Below are positions 16,180 to 24,800 of a DNA stretch of 64,000 nucleotides, in pieces. The translations under genes were made by a program, and so were the position numbers. The stretch is from RYN-230 sp963834705 (GTDB lineage Bacteria; Actinomycetota; Actinomycetes; Streptosporangiales; Streptosporangiaceae), in contig CAWICV010000001.1 of the NCBI GenBank assembly GCA_963834705.1, positions 496,001 through 560,000 on the forward strand. Direction: 5' to 3'. The notes beneath the pieces are model-generated. The model did no database searches. It saw nothing but the letters and a program-made list of their open reading frames with translations, and had not been told where the DNA came from. Each line of letters opens with the position of its first letter. Position 1 is the first letter of the stretch.

Positions 16180-18090
16180 CTAGGAAGCCTTCGCGGCCTC
16201 CTGCCCGGCGAACTGGGTGTGGTACAGCTCCGCGTACAGGCCGCCCGCGGCCAGCAGCTCGGGGTGGGTGCCGCGCTCGGCCACCTGCCCGTCCTCGATG
16301 ACCAGGATCTGGTCCGCCTCCCGGATGGTGGACAGCCGGTGCGCGATGACCAGCGAGGTCCGCCCGGTCAGCGCGGTCTTGAGCGCGGCCTGCACGGCCA
16401 CCTCGGATTCTGAGTCCAGGTGCGCGGTGGCCTCGTCCAGCACCACCACGGACGGCGCCTTGAGCAGCAGCCGGGCGATGGCCAGCCGCTGCTTCTCCCC
16501 GCCGGATAGCCGGTAGCCACGGTCCCCGACCACGGTGTTCAGGCCGTCCGGCAGGCCGGACACCAGATCCCAGATCTGCGCCGCCTGGCAGGCTGCGATC
16601 AGCTCCTGCTCGGTGCCCTCCGGCCGGGCGTACAGCAGGTTGGCCCGGATCGTGTCGTGGAACATGTGCGCGTCCTGGGTGACCACGCCGACCGCGTCGT
16701 GCAGCGACTGCAGCGTGACGTCGCGCAGGTCCTGGCCACCGATGCGCACCGTGCCTTCGCCCGGGTCGTACATCCGGGACACCAGGTGGGTGATCGTGGT
16801 CTTGCCCGCGCCGGACGGCCCGACCAGCGCGGTGAGCCGCCCGGGCGGCGCGGTGAAGCTGATGTCCCGGAGCACCTGCTGGGCTGGCCCGTCCTGCTCG
16901 GGCGCCGGCAGCGCGATCGACTCCAGCGAGGCCAGCGACACCTCGCTGGCCCGCGGGTAGCGGAACGACACCCGGCCGAACTCGATGGCGGGCGCGGCGC
17001 CGTCCACCGCGCCGTCCGCCCAGGCGGCGCGCAGCGGCACCGCGTCCGGCTTCTCCGCGATCAGTGGCTTCAGGTCGAGCACCTCGAACACCCGGTCGAA
17101 GCTGACCAGCGCGGTCATCACGTCCACCTGCACGTTGGACAGCGCAGTGATCGGCCCGTACAGCCGGGCCAGCAGCGCGGTGAGCGCGACCAGCGTGCCG
17201 AGCTCGAACGCGCCGTGGATGACCAGCACCCCGCCGACCCCGTAGGTGACGGCGGTGGCCATCGAGGCGAGCAGGGTCAGCGCGATGAACAGCGTGCTGC
17301 CGTACATCGCGGTGACCACGCCGATGTCCCGGACCCGGGCGGCCGAGTCCCGGTACGCCTCGCTCTCCCGGCGCGGGTTGCCGAACAGCTTGACCAGCAT
17401 GGCGCCGGCCACGTTGAACCGCTCGGTCATGGTCGAGCCGAGCTCGGCATCCAGCTGCATGGACTCCCGGGTGTACCGCTGCAGCCGCCGGCCGACCAGC
17501 CGGGCCGGGATGACGAACACCGGCAGCAGCACCAGCGAGATGACGGTGACCAGCCAGGACAGGCTGAACATGGTGATCAGCACCAGGATCAGGGTCAGCG
17601 CGTTGGACACGATCGAGGACAGCGTCGAGGTGATGGCCGACTGGGCGCCGATCACATCGCTGTTCAGCCGGCTGACCAGCGAGCCGGTCTGGGCCCGGGT
17701 GAAGAATGCGATCGGCTGCTGCTGCACGTGCCCGAACACCTCGGTGCGCAGGTCGTAGATCAGCCCTTCACCGACCCGCGCGGAGAACCAGCGCTGGCCG
17801 AACGCGAGTGCGGCGCTGAGAAAGGCGATGGCCGCGGTCAGCCCAGCCACCTCGACGACCAGGTCGGTATGGTGCGCCAGGATGCCGTTGACGATGCTGC
17901 GCAGCAGCAGCGGCACGGCCACCGTGGCCACCGCGGCCAGCGCCGCCATGATCAGGTAGACGGTCAGGTACAGCCGGTAGGGCCGGGCGTAGCGGGCGAT
18001 CCGGCGCACCGTCCCCGGCTTGATCCGCTGCTGGGTTACCGACCGGTCCCGCGAGAACCCCCGCATCGCGTGCCAGTTCGCTGCGTACAT
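16180..18090 (-). CDS. ABC exporter, fused membrane and ATPase domains
   Basis: A 636-residue half-transporter of the MsbA/BmrA type. Six membrane helices fill about residues 35-330. The ATPase domain follows, with Walker A LVGPSGAGKTTI near residue 433, signature YRLSGGEKQRLAIARLLLK near 535, Walker B SVVVLDEATAHLD and H-loop IAHRLST. It would act as a homodimer exporting a lipid, drug or peptide. The start is uncertain: ATG 18090 or ATG 18066 (MRGFSRD), neither with a strong ribosome binding site. Its 3' end lies eight bases from the convergent sulfotransferase-like gene. Confidence 0.88.
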   Translation of the reverse strand: MYAANWHAMRGFSRDRSVTQQRIKPGTVRRIARYARPYRLYLTVYLIMAALAAVATVAVPLLLRSIVNGILAHHTDLVVEVAGLTAAIAFLSAALAFGQRWFSARVGEGLIYDLRTEVFGHVQQQPIAFFTRAQTGSLVSRLNSDVIGAQSAITSTLSSIVSNALTLILVLITMFSLSWLVTVISLVLLPVFVIPARLVGRRLQRYTRESMQLDAELGSTMTERFNVAGAMLVKLFGNPRRESEAYRDSAARVRDIGVVTAMYGSTLFIALTLLASMATAVTYGVGGVLVIHGAFELGTLVALTALLARLYGPITALSNVQVDVMTALVSFDRVFEVLDLKPLIAEKPDAVPLRAAWADGAVDGAAPAIEFGRVSFRYPRASEVSLASLESIALPAPEQDGPAQQVLRDISFTAPPGRLTALVGPSGAGKTTITHLVSRMYDPGEGTVRIGGQDLRDVTLQSLHDAVGVVTQDAHMFHDTIRANLLYARPEGTEQELIAACQAAQIWDLVSGLPDGLNTVVGDRGYRLSGGEKQRLAIARLLLKAPSVVVLDEATAHLDSESEVAVQAALKTALTGRTSLVIAHRLSTIREADQILVIEDGQVAERGTHPELLAAGGLYAELYHTQFAGQEAAKAS

Positions 18091-18147
18091 GAGCGGAGCA
18101 ACCCTTCAGCGCGGTGAGATCTTCCCCACTCAGCTAACAGCGAACGG

Positions 18148-18894
18148 TCACCCGCCGGCCAGCCGTTTTCGCTGCAGCTCGGCCTGGATCCGCCGCTCGG
18201 CCGCCGCCTGCCCGCCGGGCGGATTCCCGGGCGCCTGGGTGAGCAGTTCCTTGGTCGCCCGGGCCACGGCCGGCTCCACGGTGAGCAGCGCGGCCACCAG
18301 GTCACTGACCGCGCCGTCCAGTTCGGCGCCGGGTACCACCAGCTCGGCCAGCCGGAGCCGGGCCGCCTCGGCGGCGCCGACCGTGCGGCCGGTCAGGCAC
18401 AGCTCCAGTGCCCGCGGCAGGCCGACGATGTCCACCAGCGGCTTGGTCCCGGTCAGGTCGGGCACCAGGCCGAGCTGCGGCTCCTTCATGCACAGCTGGG
18501 CGTCGTCGGCCAGGATGCGCAGGTCGCAGGCGAGAGCGAGCTGGAAGCCGCCGCCGATGGCGTGGCCCTGCACGGCGGCCACCGAGATGATGTCCGGGCT
18601 GCGCAGCCAGCTGAAGCCGTCCTGGCAGGACGCGATCCACTCCTCGAATCCGGGACTGGCCGGGCTGACCAGCGGATCCTCGCCGGGCACACCCTCTGGT
18701 GAGAACAAGCGGAGGTCGATGCCGGCGGAAAAGGACGGGCCTGCCCCCCGCACCACGACGACGCGCACCGCAGGCGGCAGTGTTCGCCCTATCGCGGCCA
18801 GGCCGTGCCACATCGCCGGGGTCATCGCGTTGCGCCGCGCCGGCCGGTCCAGCGTGATGGTGACCGCGCCCGGCGCGGGCGCGCCGGCATCCAC
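18148..18894 (-). CDS. Enoyl-CoA hydratase/isomerase family protein
   Basis: A 248-residue crotonase-fold protein. The oxyanion-hole motif SFSAGIDLRLF lies near residue 66 and the second, AVQGHAIGGGFQLALACDLRI, near 112. At the usual catalytic positions it has EPQLGLVPDLTGTKPL, so the glutamate pair of true hydratases may not both be present and the exact reaction is uncertain. The start is taken as GTG 18894. Reading continues upstream in frame with a family-like N-terminus (TDLARAGLRV) but without a standard start codon, so the real start may be a CTG. It follows the HTH gene on the same strand by 38 bases. Confidence 0.8.
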   Translation of the reverse strand: MDAGAPAPGAVTITLDRPARRNAMTPAMWHGLAAIGRTLPPAVRVVVVRGAGPSFSAGIDLRLFSPEGVPGEDPLVSPASPGFEEWIASCQDGFSWLRSPDIISVAAVQGHAIGGGFQLALACDLRILADDAQLCMKEPQLGLVPDLTGTKPLVDIVGLPRALELCLTGRTVGAAEAARLRLAELVVPGAELDGAVSDLVAALLTVEPAVARATKELLTQAPGNPPGGQAAAERRIQAELQRKRLAGG

Positions 18895-18932
18895 CCGCAG
18901 GCCTGCGCGGGCGAGGTCGGTGCCGGTACTGG

Positions 18933-19154
18933 TCAGCGCTTGGTCCGCGCCTTGCCCCGGGTGGCCCCACCGCGGCCGCGCAGTGAAACCCCGTTCTCCG
19001 ACAAGATCCGGTGCACGAAACCATAGGACCGTCCGGTCGCGGCGGCCAGCGACCGGATGCTCTCCCCCGCGTCATACCGCTTCTTCAGGTCCGACGCCAG
19101 CTTGGTGCGGTCGGCACCGGTGACCCTGGTGCCTTTCTTGAGGGTCTCGGTCAC
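18933..19154 (-). CDS. Small helix-turn-helix protein
   Basis: A 73-residue basic protein, MTETLKKGTRVTGADRTKLA, then a helix-turn-helix (SIRSLAAATGRSYGFVHRIL, about residues 33-52) and an Arg/Gly/Lys-rich tail. This compact protein is widely conserved in actinobacteria as a putative DNA-binding regulator; its targets are not known to me. GTG 19154 follows a good GGGAGG site. The 127-base gap upstream contains TGATCAC at 19202-19208 and GTGATCA at 19245-19251, an inverted pair that could be an operator. Confidence 0.85.
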   Translation of the reverse strand: MTETLKKGTRVTGADRTKLASDLKKRYDAGESIRSLAAATGRSYGFVHRILSENGVSLRGRGGATRGKARTKR

Positions 19155-19281
19155 GCGTACCTCCCGTGAACTGAAGTGACCGCTGCGTTACGTCTCACTC
19201 ATGATCACGCATCAGTTGCCGATCGGCTACCTACATCCGGGTAAGTGATCACTACTTTTTCGCCCAGCCCCGCGTTGCCCG

Positions 19282-20880
19282 TCACGCTAGGGTCACCAGG
19301 TCCGCCAGCCCTTCGTTCCAGGTGTCCTCCACCCCGTCGGGCAGCAGGATGACCCGCTCCGGGCACAGCGCCCCGACCGCTCCCTCGTCGTGCGTTACCA
19401 GCACGATCGCGCCCTGGTAGCGGCGGAGCGCGGCCAGGATCTCGTCCCGGCTGGCCGGGTCCAGGTTGTTGGTCGGCTCGTCCAGCAGCAGCACATTCGC
19501 CCCGGACACCACCAGCAGGGCCAGCGCGAGCCGGGTCTTCTCCCCGCCGGACAGCACGCTGGCCGGCTTGTCCACCGCGTCGCCGGAGAACAGGAACGAG
19601 CCGAGGATGCGCCGGTGCTCAGGGTCGAGCAGATCCGGCGCGGCGGTGCGCATGTTCTCCAGCACGGTGCGCTGGCCATCCAGCGTCTCGTGCTCCTGCG
19701 CGTAGTACCCGAGCCGCAGGCCGTGGCCCGGCGTGACCTCGCCGGTGTCCGGCTGCTCCAGGCCGGCCAGCAGCCGGAGCAGCGTGGTCTTGCCCGCCCC
19801 GTTCAGGCCGAGCACCACGATCCGGGCGCCGCGGTCCACCGCGACGCTGACGTCGGTGAAGACTTCGAGCGAGCCGTAGGACTTGGACAGGCCGGCCGCG
19901 GCCAGCGGCACCCGGCCGCACGGCGCGGGCTCCGGGAAGCGGATGCGGGCCACCCGCTGCGGCGCCCGCTCGGCCGACACCCCGGCGAGCAGCCGCTCGG
20001 CGCGCCGCTGCATGCCCTGGGCCGCCTTGGCCTTGGTCGCCTTGGCCCGCATCTTGTCCGCCTGGGTCTGCAGCGCGGCGGCCTGGCGGGACGCGTTGGC
20101 GTGCTCCCGGCGGCGCCGCCGCGCATCGGTCTCGCGCTGCTGCAGGTAGGCCTGCCAGCCGACGTTGTAGATGTCCAGCTGATGGGTGTCCGCGTCCAGG
20201 TGGAACACCTTGCCGACCAGCGCTTCGAGCAGCGCCGTGTCGTGGCTGATCACCACCAGCCCGCCACGGAACGCGCGGAGGTGGTCGCGGAGCCAGGCCA
20301 CCGAGTCGGCGTCCAGGTGGTTGGTGGGCTCGTCGAGCAGCAGGGTCTGCGCGTCGGCGAACAGGATCCGGGCCAGCTCGACCCGGCGCCGCTGCCCGCC
20401 GGACAGCGTGGCCAGCGGCTGGGCCAGCACCCGGTCCGGCAGCCCGAGGCTGGACGCGATCGATGAGGCCTCCGCCTCGGCGGCGTAGCCGCCCAGCATG
20501 GCCAGCCGCTCTTCGAGCTGGCCGTACCGGCGCACCGCGGCGTCCCGCCGGACGGGCACGCCGTCGGACATCTGCTGTTCCGCGGCCCGCATCCCGGCCC
20601 GGAGCTCATCCAGGCCGCGCCCGGACAGCACCCGGTCCAGGGCCAGCCCGCCGAGGTCGCCGGCCCGGGTGTCCTGCGGCAGGTAACCGATGTGCTCGCT
20701 GCGGCGCACCGTGCCGGCCGCGGGCAGCGCCTCACCGGCCAGCACCCGGGCCAGCGTGGTCTTGCCCGCGCCGTTCCGGCCGACCAGGCCGACCTTGTCC
20801 CCCGGGCCGATCTGGAACGTGGCTCCCTCGAGCAGCAGCTGGGCGCCCGCACGCAGCTCCAGGCCGGACGCGGCGATCAC
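19282..20880 (-). CDS. ABC-F family ATPase
   Basis: A 532-residue soluble protein with two ABC ATPase domains and no membrane part. Domain 1 has GLVGRNGAGKTTL and LSGGQRRRVELARILF with LLLDEPTNHLD. An Arg/Lys/Ala-rich linker follows, and domain 2 has VLGLNGAGKTTLL and LSGGEKTRLALALLVV with LLLDEPTNNLD. ABC-F proteins act on ribosomes, in translation control or antibiotic protection. The start is GTG 20880 (MIAASGLELRAG), where family members begin, with TGGAG upstream; an ATG-like start at 20937 would add 19 atypical residues. The upstream neighbour is a release-factor-like gene, which supports a translational role. Confidence 0.88.
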   Translation of the reverse strand: MIAASGLELRAGAQLLLEGATFQIGPGDKVGLVGRNGAGKTTLARVLAGEALPAAGTVRRSEHIGYLPQDTRAGDLGGLALDRVLSGRGLDELRAGMRAAEQQMSDGVPVRRDAAVRRYGQLEERLAMLGGYAAEAEASSIASSLGLPDRVLAQPLATLSGGQRRRVELARILFADAQTLLLDEPTNHLDADSVAWLRDHLRAFRGGLVVISHDTALLEALVGKVFHLDADTHQLDIYNVGWQAYLQQRETDARRRRREHANASRQAAALQTQADKMRAKATKAKAAQGMQRRAERLLAGVSAERAPQRVARIRFPEPAPCGRVPLAAAGLSKSYGSLEVFTDVSVAVDRGARIVVLGLNGAGKTTLLRLLAGLEQPDTGEVTPGHGLRLGYYAQEHETLDGQRTVLENMRTAAPDLLDPEHRRILGSFLFSGDAVDKPASVLSGGEKTRLALALLVVSGANVLLLDEPTNNLDPASRDEILAALRRYQGAIVLVTHDEGAVGALCPERVILLPDGVEDTWNEGLADLVTLA

Positions 20881-20958
20881 CAGAACCACTCCATCAGCAC
20901 GAACAGGGAAAGCGGCGACGCCGCAGGCCACGATCAAGCCTACGTGGTCCCCGCAACG

Positions 20959-21666
20959 CTATTTGGCGGGCGCGGCCGGAGCGGGCTCGGTGAGCTGGAC
21001 CCGGATGGCGCGGAACAGCCGGGGCGTGTCCTTGAGCACCACCAGCCGGGGATCGGGCACGGTGAGGAAGCGGTCCACGGCCAGGTCGAAGTACGGCCGC
21101 AGCCGCGGGTCCTCGCGCAGCCCGGCCATCGCGCGCCGGTCCCCGCCCAGCACCACCGCGTCCAGCGGGCCGGCCCAGCGGCCGAACACCCGGACGGCGG
21201 TGTCGGCCGCGGCGGACAGCGCCTCGGTGGCCTGCTTCTCCCGGCGCCGGGCGAACCGGTGCTGGGACCGGCCGCCGGCCGCGCTGCGCCCGTGCACCAG
21301 GCGCGAGCCCACCTTGGAGTCGGCCAGCCGGGGCGGATCGCCGGTGAACACGCCGGCCGCGTAGCCGCCCAGCCGGACCAGCAGCACACCGACCGTGCGG
21401 TCGGCGGTGGCGTGCGCCGCGATCCGGTGCGCCTGCCGGACCACGGCCCGCACCGTGCCGGGCGGCGGCTGATCGGCCGGATCAGCGGCCGGCAACGGCG
21501 GGAACGGCGGATGGCAGGCCGCCGACGCGCCGTCCGGGCCGCGGAACAGCACCACATCCGGCGCCGCCTCGACGGTGAGCGGGCCACCGTGCCGGCCGGC
21601 GAAGCCCGCGATCCAGCCGGCGAACCGCTCCGGGCTCACCTCGATCCACCGCGGCCGCGCATCCAT
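20959..21666 (-). CDS. acVLRF1-type peptidyl-tRNA hydrolase (Vms1-like release factor)
   Basis: A 235-residue protein of the actinobacterial Vms1-like release factor family, which cleaves peptidyl-tRNA on stalled large subunits in ribosome quality control. It carries the characteristic SRLVHGRSAAGGRSQHRFAR segment around residues 127-146, with the GxxQ-like GRSQ that parallels the GGQ motif of release factors. The fold around it is eRF1-like (VLGGDRRAMAGLREDP, then a C-terminal KDTPRLF...VQL strand). It starts at ATG 21666, divergent from the LysR gene, and lies just upstream of the ABC-F gene. The family is known; assignment is by these motifs. Confidence 0.82.
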   Translation of the reverse strand: MDARPRWIEVSPERFAGWIAGFAGRHGGPLTVEAAPDVVLFRGPDGASAACHPPFPPLPAADPADQPPPGTVRAVVRQAHRIAAHATADRTVGVLLVRLGGYAAGVFTGDPPRLADSKVGSRLVHGRSAAGGRSQHRFARRREKQATEALSAAADTAVRVFGRWAGPLDAVVLGGDRRAMAGLREDPRLRPYFDLAVDRFLTVPDPRLVVLKDTPRLFRAIRVQLTEPAPAAPAK

Positions 21667-21728
21667 AGGACTTTAGAATAGCGAGGCAAACAACAAGCCA
21701 AGGGTTAACTGTCGGGCGGGCTCGAGAC

Positions 21729-22640
21729 ATGACGCTGAACCAGCTGCGCACGTTCGTGGCCGTGGCCGAGACCGGTTCGGTCCGCGCGGCCGCTGAGCAG
21801 CTGGTGGTGACCCAGGCGGCGGTGTCCGCCTCGCTGGCCGCGCTGCAGAAGTCGCTCGGCGTGCCGCTGCTCGCCCCGGACGGCCGCGGGCTGCGGCTGA
21901 CCGGCGCGGGCCAGGCCTACGCGGGCTATGCCCGGCGCATCCTCGGTCTGCTCGACGAGGCCGGGCTGGCCGCGACGGCCGCCGCCGACCCGGACCGCGG
22001 CCAGCTGCGGATGGCCGCGGTCACCACGGCGGCCGAGCAGATCCTGCCCGGGCTACTGGGCGGCTTCCGGTCCCGCTGGCCCCGTACTGGCGTTCGGCTG
22101 GAAGCGGGAAACCGGGAACGAGTGCGGGCGCTGCTCGACCGGCATCAGGTGGATCTGGTGCTGGGTGGCCGCCCTGAGCCCGGCTGGGACGTGCAGGTGC
22201 TGGCCGTCCGGCCGCACCAGCTCGTCGTGGTGGCCGCCCCGGCGCTGGCCGCCAGCGCCCCGCCCGGCCCGCACCTGGTGCCCTGGCTGGCCCGGCAGGC
22301 CTGGCTGCTGCGCGAGCCCGGCTCGGGCACCCGGGCCGCCACCGACGCGCTGCTCACCGAGCTGGACATCGCCCCGCCGGCGCTGATGGTCGGCTCCAAC
22401 GGGGCCATCCGCGGCTCGGCCAGCGTGGGCCTGGGCGTCACCCTGGTGTCCCGCGACGCGGTGGCCGCTGAGCTGGCCGACGGCCGGCTCAGCGAGCTGC
22501 CGGTGCCGGGCACCCCGCTGCACCGGGACTGGTACCTGGTCGCGCACCCGCACGCCCTGGCCCCCGCAGCAGAAAGACTCCTCGGATACGTGCTCAGCCA
22601 CGGTGGCTTCCGCGCACCGACTGTTAATTCAAAGCTTTAG
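21729..22640 (+). CDS. cbbR: LysR-family regulator of the Calvin cycle genes
   Basis: A 303-residue LysR-type regulator. The N-terminal winged HTH is LNQLRTFVAVAETGSVRAAAEQLVVTQAAVSASLAALQKSLG. The co-inducer domain starts near residue 90 (GQLRMAAVTTAAEQILPGLL). It is placed 81 bases upstream of the RuBisCO large-subunit gene and reads in the same direction, whereas cbbR is usually divergent from cbb genes. It is called CbbR from context. It could activate cbbLSX in response to metabolites such as those used by known CbbR proteins. The 62-base gap to the divergent release-factor gene contains its promoter. Confidence 0.75.
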   Translation: MTLNQLRTFVAVAETGSVRAAAEQLVVTQAAVSASLAALQKSLGVPLLAPDGRGLRLTGAGQAYAGYARRILGLLDEAGLAATAAADPDRGQLRMAAVTTAAEQILPGLLGGFRSRWPRTGVRLEAGNRERVRALLDRHQVDLVLGGRPEPGWDVQVLAVRPHQLVVVAAPALAASAPPGPHLVPWLARQAWLLREPGSGTRAATDALLTELDIAPPALMVGSNGAIRGSASVGLGVTLVSRDAVAAELADGRLSELPVPGTPLHRDWYLVAHPHALAPAAERLLGYVLSHGGFRAPTVNSKL

Positions 22641-22721
22641 AGACTGCGGCAAACTCTCAATAGACTGCTGGCATACCGGCTGACAGGGTGAAGACGACAC
22701 CCCATGCCGCCGGAGGGACCC

Positions 22722-24146
22722 ATGGAACGCTGGAACGCGGGCGTGATCCCGTACGCCCAGATGGGCTACTACGAACCGGACTACGTGCCGAAAGACACCG
22801 ACGTGCTGGCCGCGTTCCGGATCACCCCGCAGCCCGGGGTGCCACCCGAGGAGGCCGGCGCCGCGGTGGCCGGCGAGTCGTCCACCGCCACCTGGACCGT
22901 GGTGTGGACCGACCGGCTCACCACCTACCAGCACTACCAGGCCAAGTGCTACCGGGTCGATCCGGTGCCGGGCCGCGACGGCGAGTACATCGCGGCCATC
23001 GCCTACGACATCGACCTGTTCGAGGAAGGCTCGATCGCCAACCTCACCTCGTCGATCATCGGCAACGTGTTCGGCTTCAAGGCGCTGCGCGCGCTCCGCC
23101 TGGAGGACATGCGGATCCCGCTGGCCTACGTGAAGACGTTCCAGGGACCGCCGCACGGCATCGTGATGGAACGCGAGTGCCTGAACAAGTACGGGCGGCC
23201 GCTGCTCGGCGCGACGACCAAGCCCAAGCTGGGCCTGTCCGCGCGGAACTACGGCCGGGTGGTGTACGAGGCACTGCGCGGCGGGCTGGACTTCACCAAG
23301 GACGACGAGAACATCAACTCCCAGCCGTTCATGCGCTGGCGGGACCGGTACCTGTTCACCATGGAAGCGGTACACCGGGCCGAGGAGCGGACCGGCGAGA
23401 TCAAGGGCCACTACCTGAACGTCACCGCGGCCACCATGGAGGACATGTACGAGCGGGCCGAGTTCGCCCGGGAACTGGGCAGCGTGATCATCATGGCCGA
23501 CCTCACCGTGGGCTACACGGCCCTGCAGTCGCTGTCCCGCTGGGCCCGCCGCAGCGGGGTCATCCTGCACCTGCACCGGGCCGGCCACGGCACCTACACC
23601 CGGCAGAAGACGCACGGGGTCAGCTTCCGGGTCATCGCCAAGTGGTGCCGGCTGATCGGCGTGGACCACCTGCACGCCGGCACGGTGGTCGGCAAGCTGG
23701 AAGGCGACCCGGCCATGGTGCGCGGCTACTACGACACGCTGCGCGGCGCGCGGGTGCCCGCCGATCTGGGCCACGGCCTGTACTTCGACCAGGACTGGGG
23801 CTCGCTGCCGGGCACCATGCCGGTCGCCTCCGGCGGCATCCACGCGGCCCAGATGCCGCAACTGCTCGGCTATCTCGGCGAGGACGTGGTGCTCCAATTC
23901 GGCGGCGGCACCATCGGCCACCCGATGGGCATCGCGGCCGGCGCCACCGCCAACCGGGTGGCCGTGGAGGCGATGATCAAGGCGCGCAACGAGGGCCGGG
24001 ACTTCCTGCGCGAGGGCGAGCGGATCCTGGCCGACGCGGCCCGGCACTGCCAGCCGCTGCAGATGGCCCTGGATACCTGGGGTGACATCACGTTCAACTA
24101 CGAATCCACCGACACCCCCGACGTCGTCGCCACCCCGTCTGTCTAG
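22722..24146 (+). CDS. cbbL: RuBisCO large subunit, red-type form I
   Basis: A 474-residue large chain of ribulose-1,5-bisphosphate carboxylase/oxygenase, which fixes CO2. Active-site signatures are intact: KPKLGLS (Lys167 and Lys169), the carbamylation site GLDFTKDDEN (Lys193, Asp195, Glu196), HLHRAGHGTY, and DHLHAGTVVGKLEGD. The C-terminal tail (FNYESTDTPDVVATPSV) matches the red-type extension that the activase CbbX pulls on. The start is ATG 22722 after GGAGGG; ATG 22704 would add six residues and overlap the ribosome binding site. It is followed by cbbS eight bases later and then by cbbX. Confidence 0.97.
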   Translation: MERWNAGVIPYAQMGYYEPDYVPKDTDVLAAFRITPQPGVPPEEAGAAVAGESSTATWTVVWTDRLTTYQHYQAKCYRVDPVPGRDGEYIAAIAYDIDLFEEGSIANLTSSIIGNVFGFKALRALRLEDMRIPLAYVKTFQGPPHGIVMERECLNKYGRPLLGATTKPKLGLSARNYGRVVYEALRGGLDFTKDDENINSQPFMRWRDRYLFTMEAVHRAEERTGEIKGHYLNVTAATMEDMYERAEFARELGSVIIMADLTVGYTALQSLSRWARRSGVILHLHRAGHGTYTRQKTHGVSFRVIAKWCRLIGVDHLHAGTVVGKLEGDPAMVRGYYDTLRGARVPADLGHGLYFDQDWGSLPGTMPVASGGIHAAQMPQLLGYLGEDVVLQFGGGTIGHPMGIAAGATANRVAVEAMIKARNEGRDFLREGERILADAARHCQPLQMALDTWGDITFNYESTDTPDVVATPSV

Positions 24147-24154
24147 GAGCCGAG

Positions 24155-24598
24155 ATGCGGATCACCCAGGGCACCTTCTCCTACCTGCCCGACCTGACCG
24201 ACGAGGAGATCGCCGCCCAGCTGCGGTACGCGATCGGCCAGGGCTGGGCGATCGCGGTGGAGTTCACCGACGACCCGCACCCGCGTAACGTGCTGTGGGA
24301 GATGTGGGGCCTGCCCATGTTCGACATCAGCGACGCCGCGGCGGGCCTGCACGAGGTCAACGCGTGCCGCCGCGCCTACCCGGAGCGCTATATCCGGGTG
24401 ACCGCGAATGACGCCAGCCTGGGCCGGCAGACCACCGCGCTCAGCTTCCTGGTGCACCGGCCGGCCCACGAGCCAGGATTCCGGCTGGCCCGGCTGGAGG
24501 CCGCTGACCGCCGGATCCGGTACAGCTTGCACCCCTATTCTGCTGAACGCCCGTCCGGCGCACGGTACGCCAGCAACGGGATGGGCCAGCCCGGATGA
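24155..24598 (+). CDS. cbbS: RuBisCO small subunit, red-type
   Basis: A 147-residue small subunit. It begins MRITQGTFSYLPDLTDEEI and includes YAIGQGWAIAVEFTDDPHPRN, EMWGLPMFD and NACRRAYPERYIRVTANDA, all typical of the red-type small chain. The long C-terminal part (about residues 108-147) corresponds to the extension that forms the central beta-barrel in red-type holoenzyme. The tail beyond residue 135 is less conserved. GAG at about 24150 may be part of the ribosome binding site. The stop overlaps the ATG at 24595 by four bases. Confidence 0.95.
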   Translation: MRITQGTFSYLPDLTDEEIAAQLRYAIGQGWAIAVEFTDDPHPRNVLWEMWGLPMFDISDAAAGLHEVNACRRAYPERYIRVTANDASLGRQTTALSFLVHRPAHEPGFRLARLEAADRRIRYSLHPYSAERPSGARYASNGMGQPG

Positions 24599-24732
24599 GC
24601 GAGCTTGACTTCACGATGCCGAAGCCGTCGGCCGCGCCAGCGGGCGACTCGGCGCGGAGCGGCGATCGGGGGCCGGGGGCTCCGGGGGTAGTCCCCCGGG
24701 AAAGCAGAGCGGGGGTCGCCCCCCCGGACTAA
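24595..24732 (+). pseudogene. cbbX: 5' piece of cbbX, cut off by a GC-rich element
   Basis: ATG 24595 overlaps the cbbS stop (ATGA), as expected for the start of cbbX. It encodes MSELDFTMPKPSAAPAGDSA and about 25 low-complexity residues read from a GC-rich element, and stops at TAA 24730-24732. The reading frame of the CbbX core is one step away. That frame is open from 24609 through the element into the ATPase domain, but has no start codon before 24801. A one-base indel in the G runs would join the two into one protein. Confidence 0.65.
24668..24729 (+). repeat. GC-rich dispersed element, copy C (inside cbbX)
   Basis: G and C runs: GGGGGCTCCGGGGG, then CCCCCGGG, then GCGGGGGTCGCCCCCCCGG. 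It resembles copies A and B but is longer, with two potential hairpins. It sits where CbbX proteins have a variable N-terminal linker. A frame change or an earlier insertion here separates the start codon from the AAA+ domain. Confidence 0.55.
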
Positions 24733-24800
24733 CACAGCCGCTGGCTGATGAAGACACCGTCGAGCTGGGCGCGGAGCAGCAGGCGCAGCGGCTGGCCGCG

